Below the pieces are notes generated by a model. That model did not search any database, was not told where the DNA came from, and worked only from the letters and a program-made list of their open reading frames with translations. The position numbers were made by a program, and so were the translations under genes. From JALSKU01 sp964556545 (GTDB lineage Bacteria; Campylobacterota; Campylobacteria; Campylobacterales; JALSKU01), in contig CAZKWE010000059.1 of NCBI GenBank assembly GCA_964556545.1, positions 1 through 64,000 of the forward strand: a stretch of DNA of 64,000 bases, given 5' to 3'. Below, one piece after another: positions 45,549 through 55,066 of this stretch (position 1 is its first letter; each line of letters starts with the position of its first letter).

Positions 45549-46428
45549 CTTGCCCATTTGTAAAAAAAGAATCCAAAAGCCCGTCTACGAACTCATTCGG
45601 GTCAAATTTCACCAAATCATTCTCTTTTTCACCCATGCCTATGTATAAAATAGGAAGTTTCAGTTCGCTTGCTATACTAAAAAGTGCTCCGCCTTTGGCA
45701 GTTCCGTCCAACTTGGTAATGATAATCGCATCTATACCTACAATTTCCTTAAAAGCTTTTGCCTGATTTATTGCCGAGTTTCCCTGTGTTCCGTCAAGTA
45801 TAAGTATTTTTTGGTGCGGTGCTCCTTCTTTTGCCTTGTTGCAAATACGCACAATTTTTTTTATCTCATTTGAAAGATTTGTCTGATTGTGAAGCCTGCC
45901 CGCAGTATCAATCAGAACATTGTCATATCCTTTGGCAATTGCGGATTTTATGGTATCGTAAGCTACTGCCGAAGGATCATGTCCTTGTTTGGTAGCAATC
46001 ACGGGGATATCAAGTTTTTGTGCCCATTTTTTTAGCTGTTCTACCGCAGCTGCTCTAAAAGTATCACTGGCTCCGAGCATCACTTTTTTACCTGATTTTT
46101 TATAAAAGTTGGCAAGTTTGGCTATGGTGGTAGTTTTGCCGGCACCATTAACCCCGAGTATTAATTCCACAAATGGTTTTATATCATTTTTGGGATTATT
46201 TTTTATTTCCAAAAAATATGATAAAAGTACTCTTTTAAGATCATCTCTTTTTACCCATTCACCTGCAGGAAGATAGAGTATTATCTCTTCAACTGTCTCA
46301 TAAGTAACATCAGCTTCAAGAAGTATATCTTCCAAGTCTTCTTTGGTAATTTTTTCTTTTTTTTGCGGAGCAATATGTTTTATAGCTTCAGTTGTTTTTT
46401 TAAGAGATTTTTTTATAAAACTTATCAT
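45541..46428 (-). CDS. ftsY: Signal recognition particle receptor FtsY
   Basis: GTPase that docks SRP-ribosome complexes to the membrane (295 aa). It has only the N and G domains; the acidic A domain of E. coli FtsY is absent, as in this phylum generally. The G1 loop GVNGAGKTT lies at residues 92-100, and DTAGR and TKLDGTAKGG are the G3 and G4/G5 regions. ATGA overlap with the upstream thioredoxin gene and overlap with radA make a three-gene coupled unit. Confidence 0.95.
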   Translation of the reverse strand: MISFIKKSLKKTTEAIKHIAPQKKEKITKEDLEDILLEADVTYETVEEIILYLPAGEWVKRDDLKRVLLSYFLEIKNNPKNDIKPFVELILGVNGAGKTTTIAKLANFYKKSGKKVMLGASDTFRAAAVEQLKKWAQKLDIPVIATKQGHDPSAVAYDTIKSAIAKGYDNVLIDTAGRLHNQTNLSNEIKKIVRICNKAKEGAPHQKILILDGTQGNSAINQAKAFKEIVGIDAIIITKLDGTAKGGALFSIASELKLPILYIGMGEKENDLVKFDPNEFVDGLLDSFFTNGQDG

Positions 46429-47000
46429 TTGCCAATCTCTTTTTGTATATCGGAATTTATCATCTCTTCGGGTATTATGCCTATATAGTGAGTAATAGTT
46501 TGACCATTTTTATCGTAAAGTATCATAAAAGGTATATTTTGTATCCCACCTAAAATATTTGACAGTTTAAAGTTATTTTTATCGTTTGTTACAGTATAAT
46601 TGATATGGTTATAGTCTATAAAACTTTGTATTTCACTGTCAGGTTTGTCATCTTCTAAAAGGATAGATATAACTTTCAGTTTATTTTTGTATTTTTTTTG
46701 AAGATTAATCAAATGGGGAATTTCTGCTTTGCAAGGCGGACACCAAGTGGCAAAAAAGTTTAAAAGTATGATTTTCCCGTTATTGTCTTTTAACTTTAAG
46801 TTATTTTTATCTTTTATAAAAATAATATCTTTTGCATTAACACTATGAAGTTTTAATTTGATTGTATCATAATGTTTTTGTGATAGTTTCTCAATCGAAG
46901 AATTGTTTATTTTTTCTTTTTTATCCTCTTTTTTATCGTTAGAACACCCTGATATTCCAAATGTCAATAAAGCCAAAAGTATAAGAGATAATATTTTCAT
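46425..47000 (-). CDS. TlpA-like thioredoxin lipoprotein
   Basis: Lipoprotein of 191 aa: signal helix ending in GISGC, the lipid-modified cysteine, then a lysine-rich linker and a thioredoxin domain with the redox motif WCPPC in LLNFFATWCPPCKAEIPHL. It would act in the periplasm, reducing disulfides for example during cytochrome c maturation. Its stop overlaps the ftsY start as ATGA. The same arrangement of thioredoxin lipoprotein, ftsY and radA is, to my knowledge, found in C. jejuni. Confidence 0.88.
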   Translation of the reverse strand: MKILSLILLALLTFGISGCSNDKKEDKKEKINNSSIEKLSQKHYDTIKLKLHSVNAKDIIFIKDKNNLKLKDNNGKIILLNFFATWCPPCKAEIPHLINLQKKYKNKLKVISILLEDDKPDSEIQSFIDYNHINYTVTNDKNNFKLSNILGGIQNIPFMILYDKNGQTITHYIGIIPEEMINSDIQKEIGK

Positions 47001-47078
47001 ATAAATAAAAGCCTTTTTGTAAAATAATTTTTGGTATTATATCAAGATATTATAAAATTATCCCAAAGGTCTGAAATT

Positions 47079-47732
47079 ATGTTGGTCAGTAAAGCGGTAT
47101 TTAGAGAACAGTGTAAAAAAAGATTATTGAAAAGCTCTAAAATATCAAAGTATTATAAAGATAAAATGATCGAAAAACACTTGGAAAAAGTTATAAACAT
47201 TTACAATCCTAAAAATATTCTTGCATATATACCTTTTGGATTTGAAGCTGATATTGTGACATTTATAAACAAATTAAGAAAAAAATATAACATATTTGTC
47301 CCATTTATGGAAGGTGTCAGTTTTAAAATTGTAAAATATAGACTGCCATTATGTGAAAAAAGATTTTCTATAAAAGAACCGGGCAACTCTTTTTTTAAGT
47401 TTGTAAGAGTTGATATAGCTATAGTTCCTGTCTTAGGAGTTGGCAAGAATTGTAAAAGAGTAGGTTTTGGCAAAGGTATGTATGATAGATATTTTGCAAG
47501 TCTTGACTACAAGCCGATAATTATTTTTGTACAGATTGAAAAATGTTTTAATAAAAATGCTACTACTGATAAATACGACATACAATCTGATTATTATATA
47601 ACTCCTAAAAAAATTTATATAACAAGGGGAAAAAGATATGATAGTAGAGATATCATTGGCAGCGGCAAGCCTTATTGTAGGAGGAGTTTTAGGAGCATTG
47701 GTTCAAAAAAAGCTCGAATCTTCAAAATTTGA
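47079..47732 (+). CDS. 5-formyltetrahydrofolate cyclo-ligase
   Basis: ATP-dependent enzyme of folate recycling (217 aa from the ATG at 47079, preceded by AAAGG). The family motif GVGKNCKRVGFGKGMYDRYF with the phosphate-binding glycines is clear near residue 125, and AYIPFGFEADI matches the N-terminal substrate region. The reading frame runs 95 bases into rny in another frame, giving about 31 extra residues rich in arginine and lysine beyond the usual end of the domain. The next stop decides this, so the tail is real if the frame is right. Confidence 0.85.
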   Translation: MLVSKAVFREQCKKRLLKSSKISKYYKDKMIEKHLEKVINIYNPKNILAYIPFGFEADIVTFINKLRKKYNIFVPFMEGVSFKIVKYRLPLCEKRFSIKEPGNSFFKFVRVDIAIVPVLGVGKNCKRVGFGKGMYDRYFASLDYKPIIIFVQIEKCFNKNATTDKYDIQSDYYITPKKIYITRGKRYDSRDIIGSGKPYCRRSFRSIGSKKARIFKI

Positions 47733-49206
47733 AGTTTACGAAGCAGGTGCAAAAGCAAAAGCAAAAGCCATAGAGCATGAAGCTGAACTGATACTTAGAA
47801 ATGCAAATCTTAAAGCAAAAGATTTGGAGCTTGAAGCAAAAAACAGATTTGAAGAGGAAGCAAGAGAATTAAAAAAAGAGTATGAGCAGAAAATGGCTCA
47901 ACTTGAAAAAAAAGATAACGCCTTAAATGATCTTTTTAAAGATGAACTTAAAAATATAACAAAAGAGAAAGATGAAATTAAAATAATAAAAAAAGAGGTA
48001 GAAGAAAAGTCTAAAGAAATCGAAGAACTTAAAAAAGAGTATCAAGATAAATTAAATGATGCACTGAAAGTTCTTGAAAGGTCAGCCGGTTTAACTGAGA
48101 AAGAAGCAAGAGAGATAGTCTTAAAAAAGGTTGAAGAAAACTCCAGAGCCGATATAGCCCATATAGTAAGAAAATATGAAGAACAAGCAAAACAAGAAGC
48201 AAAGAAAAAAGCTAATTTTATCATTGCTCAAGCAACTACAAGATATGCAGGCGACTATGCTGCTGAGAGACTTATAAATGTAGTGAGTCTCCCAAATGAT
48301 GATCTCAAAGGCAGAATTATAGGAAAAGAGGGAAGAAATATCAAAACTCTTGAAATGCTTTTAGGTGTTGATGTTATTATAGATGATACTCCGGGAGCTA
48401 TTATCTTGAGCAGTTTCAATCTCTACAGAAGAGCAATTGCAACGAAAGTTATAGAATTGCTTGTGGAAGACGGAAGAATACAGCCTGCAAGAATAGAAGA
48501 TATATATGAAAAAGTAAAAACCGAATTCGATCAGAGTCTTATGGATGAGGGTCAGGATATTGTAGTTGATATGGGTCTTACAAAAATTCATCCGGAGATT
48601 GTAAAACTTATCGGAAGATTGAAATTTCGTGCAAGTTACGGTCAAAATGCACTTGGACACTCTTTGGAAGTTGCTCATCTTGCAGGTATCATAGCAGCAG
48701 AACTTGGCGGAGATGAACAACTTGCAAAAAGAGCGGGATTGCTACATGATATAGGAAAAGCTTTGACTCATGATTTTGCAGGAAGCCATGTGGATCTTGG
48801 TGCGGATCTTTGCAAAAGATATAAAGAGCATCCTATTGTTATCAATGCCATATATGCTCATCACGGACACGAGGAGCCTACAAGTGTAGAATCAGCCGCT
48901 GTTTGTGCGGCAGATACATTAAGTGCCGCAAGACCGGGAGCGAGAAGAGAAGTGCTTGAAGCATTTTTAAAGAGGGTTCAAGAGATTGAAGAGATAGCAA
49001 CTTCAAAAGATGGTATAAAACAAGCTTATGCAATCAATGCAGGAAGAGAAATAAGAGTTATAGCCAATGCCAAACTTGTAAATGATGATGAAGCTGTACT
49101 TATTTCAAAAGAGATAGCAAAAGAGATTGAGGAAAAAGTTCAATATCCGGGAGAAATAAAAGTAAATGTCATAAGAGAGCTAAGAGCCGTAGGATATGCA
49201 AGATAA
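47638..49206 (+). CDS. rny: Ribonuclease Y
   Basis: Membrane-anchored endoribonuclease that starts mRNA decay (522 aa). An N-terminal helix (residues 4-22) and a long charged coiled coil (about 25-190) are followed by a KH domain (GRIIGKEGRNIKTLEMLLGV). The HD phosphohydrolase domain has LLHDIGKA as its metal-binding pair. AAGGGG precedes the ATG. The start lies inside the upstream cyclo-ligase gene. Confidence 0.95.
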   Translation: MIVEISLAAASLIVGGVLGALVQKKLESSKFEVYEAGAKAKAKAIEHEAELILRNANLKAKDLELEAKNRFEEEARELKKEYEQKMAQLEKKDNALNDLFKDELKNITKEKDEIKIIKKEVEEKSKEIEELKKEYQDKLNDALKVLERSAGLTEKEAREIVLKKVEENSRADIAHIVRKYEEQAKQEAKKKANFIIAQATTRYAGDYAAERLINVVSLPNDDLKGRIIGKEGRNIKTLEMLLGVDVIIDDTPGAIILSSFNLYRRAIATKVIELLVEDGRIQPARIEDIYEKVKTEFDQSLMDEGQDIVVDMGLTKIHPEIVKLIGRLKFRASYGQNALGHSLEVAHLAGIIAAELGGDEQLAKRAGLLHDIGKALTHDFAGSHVDLGADLCKRYKEHPIVINAIYAHHGHEEPTSVESAAVCAADTLSAARPGARREVLEAFLKRVQEIEEIATSKDGIKQAYAINAGREIRVIANAKLVNDDEAVLISKEIAKEIEEKVQYPGEIKVNVIRELRAVGYAR

Positions 49207-49504
49207 TATTTTTTCATTAGAGCTCTTTTAAAATTTAGCAAAAAAAGCTTGGAAAATTTCATGGATTTTTATATTTTATTCAGCAGTATTTTTTTGTACT
49301 GCTGAATGTAATTATAGATAAAAAAATTATATTTTTTAGACAATATAGATAAACTTTCTCACAATTATATAAAATTCATTACAACCTTGTTTAATTTTTC
49401 ATTTCTTCTTTCTGCAAATTATATAATAATATAATCAAATAAAATATACATAAATATAATATTATGATATAATTACATATTTATGATATATTTTGGGAGA
49501 GGTT
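49207..49504. other. 298-bp intergenic region with a hairpin and several -10 boxes
   Basis: No gene is visible. It contains the perfect hairpin at 49278-49307. In its last 85 bases there are four TATAAT hexamers (49422, 49430, 49455 and 49468), the last preceded by TGA as an extended -10 box. At least one probably drives the binding-protein/GGDEF-EAL operon; AT-richness makes it impossible to say which. Confidence 0.45.
49278..49307 (+). terminator. Perfect 11-bp hairpin after rny
   Basis: ATTCAGCAGTA (49278-49288) and TACTGCTGAAT (49297-49307) form a perfect stem with a T-rich 8-base loop. There is no U-tract behind it, so classical termination is doubtful; it may protect the rny transcript end or act with other factors. 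Confidence 0.4.
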
Positions 49505-50380
49505 TTGTTTAAAAAATTTTTTTTATATTTTGTTGTTATTTTTATTTTTTCGGGATGTGGGGGCGATTCTTCTAAAAAACCGTTGATTATCGTATCAAAT
49601 GCATGGATTGGATATGCTCCTTTATTTTATGCACAAGAAAAAGGTTATTTAAAAGAAGTAGATATAAATGTTATTTCGGTTGTTTCTCTTGCTGAGGCGA
49701 TGGATGTTTTTATGGTCGGCAGAGCCGATATGGTTACTACTACTGAGCATGAATATAAAAAAATAAAACGGCAGTTTCAAGACTTTGTGCCTATTATTTT
49801 ACTGGATAGATCCGACGGTGGAGATATGATACTTTCCAATAAAACCATTCGGGAATTAAAACAAAGCAACCAAATTGATGCATATTTGGAAGTGGATAGT
49901 ATAAACTTTGACATATTGAGCGAGTTTTTAAAAAAAGAAGGTATTTCCAAAAAAAAGATAATTTTTCACAATGAAGACCAGGCATCCATGCAATCTTTAA
50001 AGTACAGATCAATTCCAACGATTATAGTTACTTATGTGCCATATGATTATACATTTAAAAAAAAGGGATATTTCGAAGTTGCTTCAACAAGCAATTTAAA
50101 AACAATCGTTGTTATAGATGCATTGTGTACCACAAAGGGTATTGTAAAAAAATATAAAAATAGATTGCTCAAGTTAAAAAATATCATAGATAAATCTATA
50201 AAAGAGATTACGGTCGATAAGAAAAAATCATACAAGATGGTTGCACCGTATATTGATAATATATTCTATAAAGAATATATAGATGCATTTAAAACTCTTA
50301 AGTGGATAAATCACCCTGATGATAAAATTTTAAATGTTATAAAAAAACTCGGATATGAAACAGGTGATATGATAAAATGA
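49505..50380 (+). CDS. Substrate-binding lipoprotein, NMT1/TauA type
   Basis: Periplasmic binding protein (291 aa) with a lipoprotein signal ending FIFSGC. The opening SNAWIGYAPLFYAQEKGYLK and the later SLAEAMDVFMVGRADM are typical of NMT1/ThiY/TauA proteins that bind pyrimidine precursors, sulfonates or nitrate. The start is TTG 49505, five bases after GGGAG. No ABC permease or ATPase is nearby. Instead its stop overlaps the start of the GGDEF-EAL gene as ATGA. The protein is thus best read as the ligand sensor of that signalling protein; the ligand is unknown. Confidence 0.82.
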   Translation: MFKKFFLYFVVIFIFSGCGGDSSKKPLIIVSNAWIGYAPLFYAQEKGYLKEVDINVISVVSLAEAMDVFMVGRADMVTTTEHEYKKIKRQFQDFVPIILLDRSDGGDMILSNKTIRELKQSNQIDAYLEVDSINFDILSEFLKKEGISKKKIIFHNEDQASMQSLKYRSIPTIIVTYVPYDYTFKKKGYFEVASTSNLKTIVVIDALCTTKGIVKKYKNRLLKLKNIIDKSIKEITVDKKKSYKMVAPYIDNIFYKEYIDAFKTLKWINHPDDKILNVIKKLGYETGDMIK

Positions 50381-52365
50381 AGCATAAGATATCGATTCGT
50401 TTTTTTATACTTATATTTTTATTGATTATGGGATTTGTCCAAATTGTATCTCTTTATCAATTTTACCATAAAGAAAAAAGAATTGTTGGCCATTTGGCTT
50501 CTGTTTCTGTAAAAGAAACTATTTTAAATGTATACCATATTGTCAAAAAAACATTGCAAAAGCAACAGGATATAAAAAAATCAAAAGCAAAAATTGACAA
50601 TATAAAAATAAGCAATAATTTTATAAAAAATATCATTATAACTGATGATAAAGCCCATATAATATATTCTTCGCAAAGATCAAAGACAAAAATACCAAAA
50701 AATGTATGTAACAATTTAAAAAAATATGATAAAAATACTATTTTTTTATATAGTGCTTATAAAAAAGATATAGAGTTATACCGTGGCATAAAAAGATATG
50801 TATATTTTGTATATGTTGTTACCGATAAAGATTATATCAATAAGCTTGTTATGAATGCTCTGTATGAAACATTGATATATTTTTTCATAATGGCAATTAT
50901 AACTATCGGTCTGTTTTGGGTATTTTTTGAAAGAGATATTATAATACCTTTGGAAAAACTAAGACAATTTGCCTATTATCATACGCAAAAACCAAAAGAA
51001 TTTCTTATAAAAGAACTTGAGAGCATCAGATATTCTCTTGATATAACTTTTGACAGACTTGAAAAGGAGCAAAGGGAGTTATATAATCTCTCCACAAAAG
51101 ATTCTCTTAGCGGGTTATATAACAGACTGAGTCTTTTTGATAAGATAGATTGGTTGATTTCAAAATCCAAAAGAGATCAGCAGAAGTTTGCAATTTTATT
51201 TATAGATTTGGATGATTTTAAAAATATCAATGACTTTTTAGGGCATGATATCGGAGATGAAGTTTTAAAAATTATAGCCAACACCATTGAGCAGTCTGTT
51301 AGAGATATTGATTTTGTTGCAAGAATTGGTGGAGATGAATTTGTAGTTGTTCTGCCGGAATATGATAATAATATGCAAATTGTGGAAGTTGCCAACAGAA
51401 TTATAAATAATATATCAAAGCCCATAACGATAAATGATAAAAGTTTTACAATCGGTGCAAGTATCGGTATAGTTACATATCCTAAAAACGCAAAAGATAA
51501 AACTGAACTTATAAAATATGCTGATATAGCCATGTACAAAGCAAAAGAATCTGGCAAGAATCAGTTTTACTTTTTTACAAGCAAATTAAATGAAAGCTTG
51601 CATGAAAAGTTAAGTATACAGCAAAAAATAAAAAAAGCTTTGAAAAATAATTACTTTGAACTTTACTATCAGCCAAAAGTTGATATGAAAAGTCAAAAGA
51701 TTGTCGGATGTGAAGCACTTATAAGATGGAATGATCCTGTGCTTGGTTTTGTAACACCTGATAAGTTTATATCTATTGCGGAAGAAAACGGATATATAGT
51801 TGAAATTGGGGAATGGGTTTTGAAAGAAGCGGCACAACAGATCAAAAAATGGCAGGATACTCCTTTGAAAAACCTCAAACTTTCATTTAATGTTTCTGCC
51901 AAACAATTTCAAGATATACATTTTTATGAAAAAATATACGAATACACAAAAGATATAGAAAAACAAAAACTTGATATCGAAATTACAGAATCTGTATTTC
52001 TGGATAATACTAAAAAACATATAGCAATTATACAAAAAATTAAAAAACTTGGTATTACTTTTTCGCTTGATGACTTTGGAACCGGTTATTCTTCTTTGTC
52101 CTATCTAAGAGATATACCTCTTGATACTATTAAGATAGACAAAAGTTTTTTAGATAATTTTGACAATGAAAGCGGTAAATCATTTATAAAAATGATTATA
52201 AACATAGGAAAAATTCTATCTATGGAAGTTGTTGCAGAGGGAGTGGAAAAAATAGAACAAATTGAGTTTTTAAAATCAAACGAGTGTGATATATATCAGG
52301 GATATTATTTCTCAAAACCTCTTAAACTTCAAGAATTTGAAGAGCTTGTTTTCAGGCAGTTGTGA
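50377..52365 (+). CDS. Membrane GGDEF-EAL protein (c-di-GMP turnover)
   Basis: Signalling protein of 662 aa. Two membrane helices (about residues 8-27 and 168-188) enclose a periplasmic domain of some 140 residues. In the cytoplasm a short linker, a GGDEF domain (GGDEF at 318-322, inhibitory-site RxxD at 309-312) and an EAL domain (EALIRW at 446-451, NVSAKQF, DDFGTGYSSLSYL) follow. Both active sites look intact, so either synthesis or breakdown of c-di-GMP is possible. Translational coupling to a binding lipoprotein recalls Vibrio NspS-MbaA. Confidence 0.9.
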   Translation: MKHKISIRFFILIFLLIMGFVQIVSLYQFYHKEKRIVGHLASVSVKETILNVYHIVKKTLQKQQDIKKSKAKIDNIKISNNFIKNIIITDDKAHIIYSSQRSKTKIPKNVCNNLKKYDKNTIFLYSAYKKDIELYRGIKRYVYFVYVVTDKDYINKLVMNALYETLIYFFIMAIITIGLFWVFFERDIIIPLEKLRQFAYYHTQKPKEFLIKELESIRYSLDITFDRLEKEQRELYNLSTKDSLSGLYNRLSLFDKIDWLISKSKRDQQKFAILFIDLDDFKNINDFLGHDIGDEVLKIIANTIEQSVRDIDFVARIGGDEFVVVLPEYDNNMQIVEVANRIINNISKPITINDKSFTIGASIGIVTYPKNAKDKTELIKYADIAMYKAKESGKNQFYFFTSKLNESLHEKLSIQQKIKKALKNNYFELYYQPKVDMKSQKIVGCEALIRWNDPVLGFVTPDKFISIAEENGYIVEIGEWVLKEAAQQIKKWQDTPLKNLKLSFNVSAKQFQDIHFYEKIYEYTKDIEKQKLDIEITESVFLDNTKKHIAIIQKIKKLGITFSLDDFGTGYSSLSYLRDIPLDTIKIDKSFLDNFDNESGKSFIKMIINIGKILSMEVVAEGVEKIEQIEFLKSNECDIYQGYYFSKPLKLQEFEELVFRQL

Positions 52366-52462
52366 TATGCTTGCAAGTACCCAGCCAAAAATCTCGACTA
52401 ATAGCACAAAAAAACTTTACTTTTATTTGTCGATTTTTATATAAGCAAATAAAAAATTGCAA

Positions 52463-53020
52463 TCAAGGATGAGGAATTTTAATCTTTGAGTTTAAGAGAT
52501 AACCGGTTAAAATGATAAGAGAAAGTATAATAAAACCATTTTGTATGATAGCAAAATACCACAAAAGATAGTATATCCACAAAAGTATGGCTCCAAGCGG
52601 AGTTGGAATACCCATAAAATACTTGCTTACTTCTCCGGCATTATTTTGCAGATTAAATATAATAAGTCTTCTAATACCGCTTATGTAATAGTATATTAAA
52701 GTGATACCGGCTATCATTTCATAAAAAAAGCTACTATTGTTAAAAATTGCATAAAAGATAAACATAACAGGTACCAAGACAAAGCTTAAAGAATCGGCAA
52801 AAGAGTCAAGCTGTACTCCAAACTCGGTTGAAAGATTGTATTTTCTGGCAATTTTTCCATCAAATATATCAAAAGCACCTCCAAGCCATGCAAAAAGTGC
52901 AGCCTGGAAAAACTGAGTGTGTGTGATAAAATATATGGCTATCAGCCCAAAAGAGATATTGGCAAATGTAAAAATATTTGCCAAATTAAAGTGAGAGTTT
53001 TTGTTGTATAAAAAATTCAT
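52463..53020 (-). CDS. pssA: CDP-alcohol phosphatidyltransferase, probably phosphatidylserine synthase
   Basis: Membrane enzyme of 185 aa that joins a CDP-diacylglycerol to an alcohol, probably serine. The full catalytic signature, D-x2-DG-x2-AR-x8-G-x3-D-x3-D, is present in FDIFDGKIARKYNLSTEFGV and the following QLDSFADS. Six helices can be counted. It is shorter than many PssA proteins of this phylum (about 240 aa), so a related transferase is possible. ATGA overlap with the upstream photolyase-like gene. An imperfect hairpin lies between it and the convergent GGDEF-EAL gene. Confidence 0.8.
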   Translation of the reverse strand: MNFLYNKNSHFNLANIFTFANISFGLIAIYFITHTQFFQAALFAWLGGAFDIFDGKIARKYNLSTEFGVQLDSFADSLSFVLVPVMFIFYAIFNNSSFFYEMIAGITLIYYYISGIRRLIIFNLQNNAGEVSKYFMGIPTPLGAILLWIYYLLWYFAIIQNGFIILSLIILTGYLLNSKIKIPHP

Positions 53021-54306
53021 TTGTTTACCTTTTCAAAATATTGTTCAAGCATATCTTGTTCAAATTCATCATTGCTACTGTATTCATAGCCAAAACATTC
53101 TTTCCACAAGGAGTGAGGTTCCATACAAAGATAGAAAAAAACTTTTTTATGCCAATTTTTAAATGCTTCGTATGAAGTTTTGAACATTTCAATTTTTGTA
53201 TCTGTTTTGTATGATAATTTCCCTTTCACATCAACAAGAGGAATTTGATGTATCTTTGTTTTAAATTCTCTATCTCTTATCTGTTTTAAAACAGGTTTTA
53301 TAAATGTAAGAGTTCCAAAAGAAACCATGGCAACTTCACTACTTGAAAATTCATCCTGTAATCTTTTGTAAATTGCTGTATAATCTTTCAAATAATTTTC
53401 ATATTCTACTATGGGATGAAAATGAAAACCTACTTTAATGCCTTTATCGGCTACTTTTCTTGCCGAAGAGATTCTTTTGTCAAGTTTTGCGGTTAAATGT
53501 TCTTCGTTTTCTATGATTACCGGGGTGTTTAAAGACCAAGTGACTATAACATTTTTGGGGATATTGTTTTCAAGAAGGTATTTGATATTGTCTGATTTTG
53601 TTTTAAGCTCAAGAATAATATTTTGATGCTTCTTTGCAAAATCAAAAACAGCATCTAAAATTCCTTCTTTGTTTCCCCACATTAGAGAGTCTGAGCTTTG
53701 ACCTGTGCCTATATGGTATCTTTTGTTCGGATCAAGTTTTATCTCTTTTAGTTTTTTATCAAAATTTTTATTGAAAATTACTTGATTTTGGTTATAAAAT
53801 GATTGGATAGAACAGTAAGAACAGTCAAATCCGCAACTCTCAACCGCATCAAGTGTAAAAAGATTGCAACATCTTGTTTTTTCACTTGCTACAGGGCATT
53901 GTCCAAGCCCAAGGGAATTTTTTTCAACTGTTTTTGTTGTAACTCCTTTTGGATGATACTCTTCTTTGGATGAAAAATTTGAGTAACTGTTTGGTTTTGT
54001 TTTTAACTCTTCATATCTTTTATATAGATTATTTAGCAACTCTTTTTTGGTGTGTTTTATATCATCACTTTTTTTTACCGGTATTTTTAAAAATTTATTT
54101 ATATTTCCTTCATCCCATATATTGATATCATTTGCTATGGTTATGAGATTTTTTATCTCGGATACACTTAGTAAAAAATCCAAGCTGAACTTTTTTATAA
54201 AATTTTGCTCATCTTTGGATAATTTTTTAAAATTTGTATGTTTTATGGCATTATCAAATTTATCTGATTGTTTTTGCATAAGCAACATAAGTTTTTTATT
54301 TTTCAC
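53017..54306 (-). CDS. Spore-photoproduct-lyase-like radical SAM protein
   Basis: Radical SAM protein of 429 aa. The cluster motif CGFDCSYCSIQ (Cys158, Cys162, Cys165; C-x3-C-x2-C) is followed by a conserved-looking asparagine segment, VIFNKN. C-x3-C-x2-C followed by an aromatic/glutamine-rich stretch is the pattern of SPL/SplB DNA lyases that reverse thymine photodimers. Additional cysteines (137, 146, 147) lie just upstream. The N-terminal 130 residues are a helical extension not needed in SplB. The organism group does not sporulate, so repair of ordinary UV lesions or another substrate is likely. Confidence 0.75.
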   Translation of the reverse strand: MKNKKLMLLMQKQSDKFDNAIKHTNFKKLSKDEQNFIKKFSLDFLLSVSEIKNLITIANDINIWDEGNINKFLKIPVKKSDDIKHTKKELLNNLYKRYEELKTKPNSYSNFSSKEEYHPKGVTTKTVEKNSLGLGQCPVASEKTRCCNLFTLDAVESCGFDCSYCSIQSFYNQNQVIFNKNFDKKLKEIKLDPNKRYHIGTGQSSDSLMWGNKEGILDAVFDFAKKHQNIILELKTKSDNIKYLLENNIPKNVIVTWSLNTPVIIENEEHLTAKLDKRISSARKVADKGIKVGFHFHPIVEYENYLKDYTAIYKRLQDEFSSSEVAMVSFGTLTFIKPVLKQIRDREFKTKIHQIPLVDVKGKLSYKTDTKIEMFKTSYEAFKNWHKKVFFYLCMEPHSLWKECFGYEYSSNDEFEQDMLEQYFEKVNK

Positions 54307-54370
54307 CTGAAAATATCCTTTTTGTCAGAAAATAAAATCATAAAAGGTTCATTCTTAATCGGAATTGTAC

Positions 54371-55066
54371 TCAACCCTTCTTTTTATCTATCTTAAAAAG
54401 TTGGGGTTCTATGGTTATATCGGTTGAGATAAAGCTTTGTTTTTTTTGAATTATATCTTTTATGAGGTTTGCTATATCTGTCGGATTTATAAAACTTAAA
54501 TTGTCTTTTGAGGGACAAAAATCAAGTTCGTTAAAAAATGAAGTATTTGTTATATCCGGATTAATATTGATAATTTTTATACCACTTTTTCTTGCTTCGT
54601 AAAATAATGAGATGCCAAAATGTCTCAAAGCTGCTTTTGTTGCTCCGTAGACTGCACCTCTTGGGGCCGGTTTTATGCCTGAGATGGAGTTGATATTGAA
54701 AATATAACCTCTGTTTTTTTTGATAGATCTTAAAAATATTTTACTTAAAAGCAATGGGGCGGTTAAGTTTACCTCTATCATATTTTCTATATCTTTTATA
54801 CTCAATTCTTCATGCGGAGCAAATCTTCCAAGTCCGGCACAATTGATAAGTATGTCGACATCCTTTTTTTTATAAGTTTCAATAAATCTGTGAAGTTCTT
54901 TTTTATCGCTCAAATCGCACACTATGGGAATAAAGTTTTCATTTTTTATATTGCATTGTTTAAAATTTCTACCTATCCCCAGGACTTTATATCCGCAAGA
55001 AAGTAAAGCTTTTGCTATTTCTTTGCCTATACCGCTGCTTGCACCGCTGATAACAACATTTTTCAT
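54371..55066 (-). CDS. Short-chain dehydrogenase/reductase
   Basis: NAD(P)-dependent oxidoreductase (231 aa) of the classical SDR type: cofactor motif SGASSGIGKEIAKAL at the N-terminus, NCAGLG near residue 76, catalytic Ser in NINSISG and YGATKAA as the Tyr-x3-Lys pair. Arginine after the glycine motif (GIGRN) suggests NADPH. The substrate is not predictable. ATGA overlap with the upstream nucleoside-phosphorylase-like gene. Confidence 0.88.
   Translation of the reverse strand: MKNVVISGASSGIGKEIAKALLSCGYKVLGIGRNFKQCNIKNENFIPIVCDLSDKKELHRFIETYKKKDVDILINCAGLGRFAPHEELSIKDIENMIEVNLTAPLLLSKIFLRSIKKNRGYIFNINSISGIKPAPRGAVYGATKAALRHFGISLFYEARKSGIKIININPDITNTSFFNELDFCPSKDNLSFINPTDIANLIKDIIQKKQSFISTDITIEPQLFKIDKKKG

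Noticed and set aside
52390..52445. Terminator between the GGDEF-EAL gene and pssA
   Set aside because: The arms AAAAATCTCGAC and GTCGATTTTT need a two-base bulge and a loop of about 30 bases; too weak to list as a feature.
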